DNA of 54,744 nt, taken from positions 1 to 54,744 of the IMG/VR virus record IMGVR_UViG_3300027996_000045; one strand, written 5' to 3'. The first letter of the stretch is position 1; each line of letters starts with the position of its first letter. The notes beneath the pieces are model-generated. The model was not told the DNA's origin. It did not search any database and saw only the letters and a program-made list of their open reading frames with translations. The translations under genes were made by a program, and so were the position numbers. This document shows positions 8,748 through 15,803 of this stretch, one piece after another. This stretch comes from a virus.

Positions 8748-8935
8748 TGTTGTCACTTATTGAACCGATTCTAGCTGCAGCAGGCAAAGCAATTGCTGCT
8801 GCAACAAAAGAAGCCAACGATGGCAACCAAGAAGCAGCAGAGCGAATCGTGAAAAAGTTTGTAGCAGCCAGTCAAATCGACCTTGATGAAGACATGGCAG
8901 AAGCTTATGAGTTACTAGAGAAACGGTTTGAATAG
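8744..8935 (+). CDS. Small helical protein in lysis cassette
   Basis: The product is 63 aa (MMLSLIEPILAAAGKAIAAATKEAN), with an amphipathic or weakly hydrophobic N-terminal helix and an acidic C-terminus. Its ATG overlaps the TGA of the lipoprotein gene and its end overlaps the following gene. It could be an antiholin or lysis modulator by position. The family is unknown. Confidence 0.5.
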   Translation: MMLSLIEPILAAAGKAIAAATKEANDGNQEAAERIVKKFVAASQIDLDEDMAEAYELLEKRFE

Positions 8936-8945
8936 CACCGTTATC

Positions 8946-9551
8946 ATGGTTGTCTGGGCCATACTCCAGACAAGGCCATCGATGCCGATTCATCAGGCAG
9001 TCTCCTACGCGAAGGCTGCCGTTTCTTTTTCTAAGAAGGCCAAGTTTCACCCTCTGACGCCGGTGGCCATCATTCACCATGAGAGCGGATGGAGGGCTTC
9101 TGCAATCAGTAGAGACAAGGAAGATATAGGCCTTGGACAAGTCAGATCTCGGTTTATCGGAGCTTGCAGAAAAGATCCCTCGCCCGTAAAAAACCCAGGC
9201 CCAGAGTGTCGTGCTGTTCGGGCTCGACTTCAGGGGGGTGTGTATAATATAAAACATGTCCTGGCCTCTCTTAAGGCCTGGAGGAAGCTCTGCAAAAAGA
9301 AGACAGGCAAAGCTCTTTTTCGCGATGTTTTGATGGGATACGGGGGTCTTACGAGGCCCAAGAGTGGCCAGTGGTGTGGCCTGGTAAGGAAAAAAGGCAG
9401 ATGGAAAAGAACCAAGACTCCGTGGGTCGTGCGCAGGATCTTAAAAAGGCGCCGACGCCTCGTAAGAGAATGGGCCAAGTGTCGAAGACGCTGCACCGAG
9501 TATCGTTCTCTGCGCAGCAAGTTGATGCGATGGCAAAAGAAAAAGCGCTAG
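8946..9551 (+). CDS. Lytic transglycosylase-like protein
   Basis: The product is about 201 aa from the ATG at 8946; a TTG at 8928 is an alternative start. Residues ~40-75 contain IIHHESGWRASAISRD followed by DIGLGQVRSRF, which matches the catalytic glutamate and the following G-x-GQV motif of soluble-lytic-transglycosylase (SLT/goose-type) domains acting on peptidoglycan. The last ~60 residues are extremely Arg/Lys rich and overlap the next gene, so the C-terminal boundary should be treated with care. It may help degrade peptidoglycan at infection or lysis. Confidence 0.55.
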   Translation: MVVWAILQTRPSMPIHQAVSYAKAAVSFSKKAKFHPLTPVAIIHHESGWRASAISRDKEDIGLGQVRSRFIGACRKDPSPVKNPGPECRAVRARLQGGVYNIKHVLASLKAWRKLCKKKTGKALFRDVLMGYGGLTRPKSGQWCGLVRKKGRWKRTKTPWVVRRILKRRRRLVREWAKCRRRCTEYRSLRSKLMRWQKKKR

Positions 9552-9658
9552 ACATGCTTCAGACTTCAGGACTGCGACTCGACGTGATGTCCTTTGCCCA
9601 GTCTGCTTTGGTGACAAGGCGAGATGATGGCGGGGTAGATATCGAGGTCATCCTGTGA
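9401..9658 (+). CDS. Small protein overlapping transglycosylase end
   Basis: The product is 85 aa from MEKNQDSVGRAQ. It overlaps the preceding gene by 151 bases in another frame; a shorter form from the ATG at 9530 would overlap by only 22. The C-terminal half (VSFSAQQVDAMAKEKALDMLQTS) is helical and well composed. Its TGA overlaps the GTG of the next gene (GTGA). Function unknown. Confidence 0.45.
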   Translation: MEKNQDSVGRAQDLKKAPTPRKRMGQVSKTLHRVSFSAQQVDAMAKEKALDMLQTSGLRLDVMSFAQSALVTRRDDGGVDIEVIL

Positions 9659-10098
9659 CCGACACCTCTTCAACCATGTACCTGTGGCTAGCATTCGTCA
9701 TAGGAGGTCTTGGCTATTGCTTTACCTGGATGTTTGTACGAATGACCTCAAGACGGACGCTCCCGAAGCAGCATGCTGAAGTTCGAGAGCAGGTGATTTA
9801 CACCTGTATGAGATGGATTGAGGCCGAGCAAGAGCGGCTATACTGCGAGCACGAGCTGGTTCGGTTGCGGGAGTCGGCGCCCGACGAGCAAAGCCTCTGG
9901 ATTGTTCACAGCATGGAGCAGCTTCGGTCGCTCCCTCCGGTGTTCGTTCATCTCTCAAGACGGTTCGGTTTCAAGGTTCCAGATCATGACCACGCACGGT
10001 CACCTGAGCCCTCGATGGCATTCGCTGTAGAGCAAGAAGAACAAACAGAAGAAGAAAGCGCATGGGGCTCCTATGAAGATTCAGGAAGCAGTTTATAA
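9655..10098 (+). CDS. Membrane-anchored small protein
   Basis: The 147 aa product starts at GTG overlapping the previous stop. It has one N-terminal membrane segment (about residues 8-28, MYLWLAFVIGGLGYCFTWMF), a basic flank, a charged helical middle and a very acidic C-terminus (EEQTEEESAWGSYED). It overlaps the MazG-like gene by 26 bases. No family recognised; it lies between lysis genes. Confidence 0.5.
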   Translation: MTDTSSTMYLWLAFVIGGLGYCFTWMFVRMTSRRTLPKQHAEVREQVIYTCMRWIEAEQERLYCEHELVRLRESAPDEQSLWIVHSMEQLRSLPPVFVHLSRRFGFKVPDHDHARSPEPSMAFAVEQEEQTEEESAWGSYEDSGSSL

Positions 10099-10429
10099 AG
10101 CACACGATAACTCCTGTGAAAAAGGATGGTGGGACAAGTACGAGTCAGTTGACTCTGGAATTGTCGCCGACATCGTGTCTTCAAAACTAATGCTTGTCGT
10201 AACAGAGCTTGCAGAAGCTGTTGAAGAGATCAGGGACGCAAAGGGGTTCAACCAGACCTACTTGTCGATTGAAGGAAAACCTGAGGGGTTCCCAATCGAA
10301 GTTGCTGATGCCATGATTCGACTCTTTGACCTCTGCGGGTGGCTGGGCATCAACATCGAAAAAGCCGTCAAGACGAAGATGGAATACAACAAGAGCCGTC
10401 CTATCCGCCATGGGGGCAAGGTCATATGA
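10073..10429 (+). CDS. MazG-like nucleoside triphosphate pyrophosphohydrolase
   Basis: The 118 aa product shows the all-alpha NTP-pyrophosphatase pattern: KLMLVVTELAEAVEEIRD near residues 38-55 (E-x-x-E-E metal ligands) and EVADAMIRLFDLCGWLGI near 76-93 (E-x-x-D), ending with the common KMEYNKSRP-RHGGK tail. Such enzymes hydrolyse (d)NTPs to monophosphates and in phages are thought to adjust nucleotide or alarmone pools. Its stop overlaps the endolysin start (ATGA). Confidence 0.7.
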   Translation: MKIQEAVYKAHDNSCEKGWWDKYESVDSGIVADIVSSKLMLVVTELAEAVEEIRDAKGFNQTYLSIEGKPEGFPIEVADAMIRLFDLCGWLGINIEKAVKTKMEYNKSRPIRHGGKVI

Positions 10430-12294
10430 GCGCTTTTACTTCTGACCTTAGCAATGTTTGCATTCACAAGTCTGGATGGCAGCTTCTTCCTAGCGGAGTC
10501 GAAATAACTCGCCTGCCGCTGTGGGACAAGGCCACCAAGGGATTTGCTCGCATGGGTCACTCGGTGGCCTATGAATGGTGCCAGTCCCACGGCATGAGGA
10601 TGGCTACTGCTGCGGAGATCCGAGAGATGTGGTCGGAGGCAGAAACCACCTACATCAAGCCCTACACGATGCCCACGATGTCGATGCTTAATTCCGATGG
10701 CATCAATACATCAAGCCAGTCCGATATTGACCGATACCGCAACGCTCACATGATGAGCTTCGAGTGGTGCAACAAGCACGATAGAGTTGTGCTCCAAATG
10801 GCAGAAGACGCAGAGTGGGAAGGCGACTCCTGCGTAGCCAACGCTGGGAAGCACTGGGTAAGCCCACCCGGAACTATCTTCGGTTGGCTGAAGCCAGATG
10901 GTTCACTTATCCAAAACGAAAGCCGCTTCCATGCATCCGATGGAACCTATGTCGACTACGCCACTACCGTTCACGCGATAAAGCTTGAAGAAGTTGACTT
11001 CGACGACCCCAAAGAAACCATCCCTGTAGCACCACATGTTTCACGTGGAACACTGGGCCAAGCGGTACTCGACCAAGCAATGGTTGACCTTAACGCTGGA
11101 ATTCATGAAGACAAAGGCCGTAACGACGGCAATCGAATTAGAGAATACCTGGCCCCGTGGAACCTACGCCCGCCTCAGAACTGGTGCTCAGTGGCCGTAG
11201 CAGCGTGGCTAAGGCAAGCTTGCAAGCTTCACGGACTCGAGCAGCCGATAGCAGGTTCTCCGGGCGCACAGGCGACCATGGCTCAGCTCAAGAAGGCTGG
11301 ACTGTGGACACCTGCAAGCAAGATCAAAGACGCAGACCTTCAAGCTGGCAACATCGTCATCTGGAGAAGACCACCCGCTACCTGGACGGGGCACATCGGA
11401 CTGCTTGAGCGCATGTCAGGCGGTGAGATGGTATGCATCGAAGGAAACAGCGGCTCTAAGGCGGACAGAGTGGCCCGTATGAGGCGCAGAATCGATGACC
11501 CGCTACTGCTAGGCATCGGACGGTTAGATGGCTACGAAGGGTACCCAATGCCTGTTGAGCACGTTCCTGCTGTCGAGCTACCGCACAGCGGAAGTGACCC
11601 ATTGAGCCTGGATGCGGACAACTTATACAGCAGATGGATGGGACTTGATGTCCTGATGGATCCTATCAGCATCATTGGCTACGTAGATGAAGAGCCAGAG
11701 TCAGAGTCAACCGGCATCGACATCAGCTCGTGGCAAAAGCCGGAAACAATGCACTGGGAGCAGATTAAGAAAGCACACTCTTTTGTTATCTGCAGAGCAA
11801 CCTACGGAACCAAAGTCGACAGCACGTTCCACAGCCACTGCGAGAACATCTCTAAACACGACTTGACCCTAGGAGCTTACCACTTCTTGCGCACCTCTCA
11901 AGACCTCGACGCTCAGATGGAGACCTTCATCCATGAGATTGAGTCGGTGGGATACGGAGCTTCAGAGATTCTTCCCGTTATCGACATCGAGAAGAACGAA
12001 CCTTACGACACGTGGGACCCAAGCAAAATTATGGACTACGCACACCACATGGCAGCGGAGCTGTCAGATAGATACGGCGGCGTCATTATCTACACCAACC
12101 CAAACGTCGATGCGATTCTAGGAAAGCCTAAGCTTTTCCGGTCGCACCATGTATGGATTGCACACTACGGAGTGTCATCGCCACGATGGGATGGCGAATG
12201 GATAATATGGCAGTCGAGTGGAAGCCACCAAGGCCCGGAGGCTGATGGCCCCATCGACTTCAACTTCGCAAAGAAGCTACCGCTCTGCGACTGA
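10426..12294 (+). CDS. Bifunctional endolysin: CHAP-like plus GH25 lysozyme
   Basis: The 622 aa product starts at the ATG overlapping the MazG-like stop. Residues ~1-200 form an unrecognised domain (HSVAYEWCQSHGMRMATAAE, VANAGKHWV). Residues ~240-370 look like a CHAP/NlpC-type peptidase: QNWCSVAVAAW with Cys 254, GHIGLLERM with His 323, then EGNSG. Residues ~430-622 are a GH25 muramidase: TGIDISSW (Asp 432), LPVIDIEKN (Asp 520, Glu 522) and a C-terminal W-Q-S segment. It would cut both peptide and glycan bonds in peptidoglycan. No signal peptide is visible, so it needs the holin. Confidence 0.8.
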   Translation: MSAFTSDLSNVCIHKSGWQLLPSGVEITRLPLWDKATKGFARMGHSVAYEWCQSHGMRMATAAEIREMWSEAETTYIKPYTMPTMSMLNSDGINTSSQSDIDRYRNAHMMSFEWCNKHDRVVLQMAEDAEWEGDSCVANAGKHWVSPPGTIFGWLKPDGSLIQNESRFHASDGTYVDYATTVHAIKLEEVDFDDPKETIPVAPHVSRGTLGQAVLDQAMVDLNAGIHEDKGRNDGNRIREYLAPWNLRPPQNWCSVAVAAWLRQACKLHGLEQPIAGSPGAQATMAQLKKAGLWTPASKIKDADLQAGNIVIWRRPPATWTGHIGLLERMSGGEMVCIEGNSGSKADRVARMRRRIDDPLLLGIGRLDGYEGYPMPVEHVPAVELPHSGSDPLSLDADNLYSRWMGLDVLMDPISIIGYVDEEPESESTGIDISSWQKPETMHWEQIKKAHSFVICRATYGTKVDSTFHSHCENISKHDLTLGAYHFLRTSQDLDAQMETFIHEIESVGYGASEILPVIDIEKNEPYDTWDPSKIMDYAHHMAAELSDRYGGVIIYTNPNVDAILGKPKLFRSHHVWIAHYGVSSPRWDGEWIIWQSSGSHQGPEADGPIDFNFAKKLPLCD

Positions 12295-12501
12295 CCAACT
12301 GCAGTTGCTGTCGATGCACTCCAGGTCAACCACGTTGCAGGCGAGATCGTAACCAGCAATCTTGTATCCAGGTATGAACTTCCTCAGCTTGGTCGACTCT
12401 TTTTGGTCGACACAGACCTCAATCTTGTACCTGGACACATCCGACACAGTGACAGCGCTTGAGTGACAACCAGCAATAGCGAGAAGAGATAGCCACTTCA
12501 T
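12277..12501 (-). CDS. Small lipoprotein at end of early operon
   Basis: The 74 aa product begins MKWLSLLAIAGC, a short lipoprotein signal with lipobox AIAGC (Cys 12). The mature part has four further cysteines. The ATG overlaps the previous stop (ATGA). Its 3' end overlaps the 3' end of the convergent endolysin gene by 18 bases. It might act in superinfection exclusion or envelope modification; the evidence is only its localisation. Confidence 0.55.
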   Translation of the reverse strand: MKWLSLLAIAGCHSSAVTVSDVSRYKIEVCVDQKESTKLRKFIPGYKIAGYDLACNVVDLECIDSNCSWSVAER

Positions 12502-12659
12502 GACAAGAAGCGCTCCTTTCTCCTGCCGTTTGCATCGTACTCGATTATCATGATGTCCTGGTCATCAGGACGGAAGACCACTGCAATATCTCCAAACCAT
12601 GGTATATCAAGCGTCTTAGCCAGCCACTCGGCTGAACAATCTCCTGAATTCACAATCAT
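12498..12659 (-). CDS. Small 53-aa protein
   Basis: I chose the ATG at 12659 because it follows the ribosome site AAGGGAGTAAGC and because longer forms would run back through the terminator hairpin. The product, MIVNSGDCSAEWLAKTLDIP, ends RKERFLS and overlaps the lipoprotein start. Function unknown. Confidence 0.5.
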   Translation of the reverse strand: MIVNSGDCSAEWLAKTLDIPWFGDIAVVFRPDDQDIMIIEYDANGRRKERFLS

Positions 12660-12676
12660 TTTGCTTACTCCCTTGG

Positions 12677-12707
12677 GCGGGGGCCTTCGTTGGCCCCCGC
12701 TTTTTTT
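12677..12707 (+). terminator. Strong rho-independent terminator (rightward)
   Basis: A perfect 9-bp stem (GCGGGGGCC / GGCCCCCGC, 12677-12685 and 12692-12700) with a 6-base loop is followed on the plus strand by seven Ts (12701-12707). The minus strand has no T run after the stem, so it stops rightward transcription leaving the lysis/late unit, 0.4 kb beyond the endolysin, inside the leftward operon. Confidence 0.85.
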
Positions 12708-12712
12708 GTTTT

Positions 12713-13012
12713 TCACTTTGTTTTGTAGCGGGCCTGGCCCCGCTCTCCTTCCATCACAATCTTACCAGCATCACGAAGGCGCTGTATCGTTCTTGTAATG
12801 GAGGTAGAGGGGACTTGAAGAAGGTCGGCTATGTCCGACATGCTAAGACTCGAACTGCTTTTTTGAATAGCCTTTAAGACCATCCAGTCCTTGCCACCTT
12901 CTGGGGCTAGACGAGGAGCCCTTGACCGCAGAAACATCTCAAGAAGCTCCTCATCAGAAAGACTCTCACGCAAGAAGTCCGCTATCTGCTTGCGGTCTTC
13001 ATCAATGCTCAA
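12713..13012 (-). CDS. Winged-helix DNA-binding protein
   Basis: The 99 aa product starts at a TTG overlapping the SSB stop (TTGA). Residues ~45-95 form a winged helix: WMVLKAIQKSSSSLSMSDIA, then VPSTSITRTIQRLRDAGKI and a short wing. This is similar to MarR/IclR-type DNA-binding modules. It sits just downstream of the recombination genes and could be a regulator or a replication accessory factor. Confidence 0.6.
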   Translation of the reverse strand: MSIDEDRKQIADFLRESLSDEELLEMFLRSRAPRLAPEGGKDWMVLKAIQKSSSSLSMSDIADLLQVPSTSITRTIQRLRDAGKIVMEGERGQARYKTK

Positions 13013-13455
13013 AACGGAATGTCTTCCGGGTTAACCTTAGACGGTTGCTTGCTTTTATTCCTTAAGGCCATTGCTCTTCCCTTCATCTTTTGAGCAAAGT
13101 TCTGAAGCTGCACATCGTCCATTGGGTTGTTTAGCTTTGGACCTCCCGAGCGCGCTCGGTTAATCCAGCTAATTCGAGTTCTGCTTTCTCCGTTGTAGTT
13201 GTCCTCTTCTACTACGGCGACGAACTCCTCTGTACCAAGTCCCTCAAAAGCAACGAGTGACTCACCGTCCCAGCCTGCAATCATCAGGCTCTCAAGTGTT
13301 CTGTCCGTTGTTTTTTCAGTGAAGTAACCATACCAAGTCATTTGGCTACCGGTATCAATCATGTCTACCAGCATGGCTACCTGCTCGGTTCCGTTGTTGG
13401 TGTATCCTAAAGCAGCCGAAACTGCCTTTGCCTTGTAATATCCTGGTTCAATCAT
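13009..13455 (-). CDS. ssb: Phage single-stranded DNA-binding protein
   Basis: The 148 aa product starts at the ATG overlapping the Sak4 stop (ATGA), preceded by AAGGAAAA. It has an OB-like beta core (PGYYKAKAVSAALGYTN, VAMLVDMIDTGS) and ends NPEDIPF, the acidic hydrophobic tip of bacterial-type SSB proteins that recruits partner enzymes. It is adjacent to a Sak4-like recombinase; this pair is known in other phages, where the SSB stimulates strand annealing. Confidence 0.75.
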   Translation of the reverse strand: MIEPGYYKAKAVSAALGYTNNGTEQVAMLVDMIDTGSQMTWYGYFTEKTTDRTLESLMIAGWDGESLVAFEGLGTEEFVAVVEEDNYNGESRTRISWINRARSGGPKLNNPMDDVQLQNFAQKMKGRAMALRNKSKQPSKVNPEDIPF

Positions 13456-14333
13456 AGTTTTCCTTTCATCCAATCGATGAGTTTAGTTAGTTTTTGGTTG
13501 TCTGTTCCGGCACGCTTAAAAGCGTCCTGAGCCTTCTTTTTGTCGTCGCCTTTGAGCATCTTAATCATCTCCTCGGCATCCTTCTGGCGGTCAGCGCTGA
13601 CGTAGGACCATACCGTCTCCCAGTCCATGCTGATCTCTGGTGGCATATCGAAGCGGTTCTTGGCATCAAAACCAGCCCGCCTCTCCGTGTAAAGCACACG
13701 CTTGCCACTTGATATCCCCTTTGCTCGGTTGTCCTCCGTATGAAGAAGAGTCTCGAAGTTGGCAAAGAACACTGCATCCGGCCACTCCTTCAGAAGGCCT
13801 GACGCCTTGGCGTTGAGTTTTAGCTCGTACCGGTCATAGTCCTCACCGAGCGGGTTCTTGAAGTTGCGGATGTGCGCGTGGGCCAGCAGCACCACGTGCA
13901 TGTTCTTCTTGCTCCGAAGCTCGTCGAGCTTGTGAAGAAACCCTCGCCAGACGTCGAGCGCTGCAGCGTAGCCCTGGCCGTAAGGGTAGCTTGCTATTGT
14001 GTCGTGCTTGCGTCCCTTGTCGTCGCTGAACGTGCTGCAGACATGCTTCCAGAGAAGCGGCTCTGCCCAGTCCACGGTGTCAACCACAGCAGTCTTAAAG
14101 TCGTGGTCCTCCGCTATGAGTGTCTGAACAGCATCCAAGATGTCTTGGAAGGTCTTTGGCTCAGGGAATCGAGCGATGTCCAGCATCGATGTTCCGTCCT
14201 CTGCACCGATAAAGATCGGCTTCGGGCACTTGCTTGCCAAGTATGACTTCCCAACACCCTCTGGCCCGTAGACCGTTAGCCTTACCGGCCGGTCAAGCTT
14301 TCCACTTACAACGTTTTTCAAACTCATCCTCAT
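13452..14333 (-). CDS. Sak4-like RecA-fold ATPase (recombinase)
   Basis: The 293 aa product has a P-loop GPEGVGKS (residues 23-30), a Walker B-like segment (TAVVDTVDWAEPLLW) and VVLLAHAHIRNF in the position of the RecA-fold sensor strand. These are hallmarks of the AAA_24/Sak4 family, phage single-strand annealing proteins related to RecA. The start is supported by AGGAG 8 bases upstream; its ATG overlaps the nuclease stop. It forms an exonuclease-annealing module with the genes on either side. Confidence 0.75.
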   Translation of the reverse strand: MRMSLKNVVSGKLDRPVRLTVYGPEGVGKSYLASKCPKPIFIGAEDGTSMLDIARFPEPKTFQDILDAVQTLIAEDHDFKTAVVDTVDWAEPLLWKHVCSTFSDDKGRKHDTIASYPYGQGYAAALDVWRGFLHKLDELRSKKNMHVVLLAHAHIRNFKNPLGEDYDRYELKLNAKASGLLKEWPDAVFFANFETLLHTEDNRAKGISSGKRVLYTERRAGFDAKNRFDMPPEISMDWETVWSYVSADRQKDAEEMIKMLKGDDKKKAQDAFKRAGTDNQKLTKLIDWMKGKL

Positions 14334-15304
14334 GATGACAACTCCTGGTGTTCCACTCTGTCTTTGTACTGCGTACCGTCAATTGAGTCCTCTCCTGAGC
14401 AAACAGGGAAGTACTCACACTCTTTGTTGAAGAGAAAGCAGCTGTTGGGGTTTCGCGGCCAGCGGTCGTTCTTCTTGCTGTCCGCAATCTGCTTTCCCGT
14501 ATGCCACAGGTCCAGGTTGGCTGCCTCTATCTCTTTTCCAAACCTCACCACGGTGGCCTGTCGGTAATAAGCCTCAGGTGACTCGGCTATTGCCTCCATA
14601 ACTCGGTGGAAAAACTCCGACGGCGTCTCGTCTTCTTTGCGCTGGTTTCCGTACAGACTTCCGTCTGCCTTGTACTTCCGCTTCTCCATTGCAGTGGCCT
14701 TTCTCGGCCGTAGCTTTGGCTTCTTAAGGACGTCGTAGATGCACCCCTGTGGCTCAAACCCAAGAACCGTTGCTCCGCGAAGGTAGTTGCTGATTTGGTC
14801 ATCCACGCGGAGCTTTGACCAGTAGGCGCTGCCAGCACCTATGTCCTCGCTTGATGTCTTGTGCTCCATGATGAACGTGCCTTCGCCCACTCGCACAATG
14901 GCGTCTATCTTCCCCCGGTGAACCCAGGTTCTACTGCGTGACATCGTCTCCGGGTTAAGCACCTTGTCTTTGTACTCAACCTCGACAGCTAGTATCTCGA
15001 TGTCCATCGGGTACCAGCGCTGCACATAACCGGTGACCATTGCCCTGCACCTAGCTACGTCATATGGGTCCGACAGCCCATCGATGGCGGCAAGCCCAGC
15101 TCTCAGGGCCTCTTCTTGCTCTCCCTTGCGCTGCTTCGTCTTCCAGATTGCCTCAAGCGCAAGATGGGTTGCTGTTCCAAAACGTAGCGCGCCTGACTTC
15201 TCTAGCCCTTCGCGCTTGTCTACGTATCTGTGCTTGTATTTACGCTGACAGCTTCTGTAGCAACGAATGCTACTTGACGTCAGCACGGCTAATGCTTTAC
15301 CCAT
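14330..15304 (-). CDS. RecB/Cas4-like PD-(D/E)XK nuclease with Fe-S cysteines
   Basis: The 324 aa product shows His47 (FGTATHLAL), GKIDAIV (Asp134) and FIMEHKTSS (Glu147, Lys149), the H-D-ExK core of the RecB-family nucleases. Cysteines 15 and 19 near the N-terminus and three C-terminal cysteines (NSCFLFNKECEYFPVC) resemble the iron-sulphur staple of Cas4/AddB nucleases. It probably resects DNA ends for the neighbouring Sak4. A strong AGGAGG precedes the ATG. Confidence 0.75.
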   Translation of the reverse strand: MGKALAVLTSSSIRCYRSCQRKYKHRYVDKREGLEKSGALRFGTATHLALEAIWKTKQRKGEQEEALRAGLAAIDGLSDPYDVARCRAMVTGYVQRWYPMDIEILAVEVEYKDKVLNPETMSRSRTWVHRGKIDAIVRVGEGTFIMEHKTSSEDIGAGSAYWSKLRVDDQISNYLRGATVLGFEPQGCIYDVLKKPKLRPRKATAMEKRKYKADGSLYGNQRKEDETPSEFFHRVMEAIAESPEAYYRQATVVRFGKEIEAANLDLWHTGKQIADSKKNDRWPRNPNSCFLFNKECEYFPVCSGEDSIDGTQYKDRVEHQELSS

Positions 15305-15330
15305 ATGTGTGCACCTCCTGCGTGCATGTG

Positions 15331-15365
15331 GCCATCGACGTCCTTACTCCCGTCGATGGCTTTTT
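15331..15365 (+). terminator. Hairpin with T-run upstream of nuclease gene
   Basis: A perfect 10-bp stem (GCCATCGACG / CGTCGATGGC) with a 10-base loop is followed on the plus strand by TTTTTC. As a terminator it would act on rightward, antisense transcription. On the leftward mRNA it lies in the leader of the nuclease gene, about 25 bases before its start, with a GGAG in the loop. Confidence 0.6.
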
Positions 15366-15429
15366 CTATTTGTTGAATTTTGGTTTCAAACCCCAAGGCA
15401 CTTTTTCAGAATTTGTTTTTGTAAGTACC

Positions 15430-15720
15430 TCAGTGGTACCTTCTAGGGTTCTCTGTGTAGTCCCTGAGCTTCTTCATCTGGGTCTCGCCAACCCCAGCTT
15501 GCCTTACTCCAGCCTGCTTTAGCTCGTTGCGCAGTCGCAATATCATGCCTGCAAGCATACTGTCACCTCGGATGATCCGCCCCACGGTCTGATAGCTTGT
15601 ATCCAGCAGCTCTGCTGCAACCCTGCCGTTGCCGCTGGCATCACGGTACGCATTCAAGATGCGCTCCCGCCCAGCCTGGGGGTCAGATATCAAAAGTGCC
15701 TTGAGTCTTGTTACGCTCAT
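15430..15720 (-). CDS. Helix-turn-helix protein
   Basis: The 96 aa product has an HTH in the middle: REAILNAYRD-like helix followed by NGRVAAELLDTSYQTVGRII, as in Fis/transposase-type HTH domains. The C-terminal part is basic. It lies between the replicase and the recombination genes in the leftward operon and is likely a transcriptional regulator. Confidence 0.55.
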   Translation of the reverse strand: MSVTRLKALLISDPQAGRERILNAYRDASGNGRVAAELLDTSYQTVGRIIRGDSMLAGMILRLRNELKQAGVRQAGVGETQMKKLRDYTENPRRYH

Positions 15721-15803
15721 GTCGATGCCACGCTCATGTCGATTTTTTTGACCTTCTCACACGCCGGCCCGTGGGTAAACCACAAAAAGCAACGGCGTTG
15801 TCT

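Noticed and set aside
9371-9400. Longer start for the protein at 9401
   Set aside because: It would increase an already large overlap with the transglycosylase gene and has no ribosome site.
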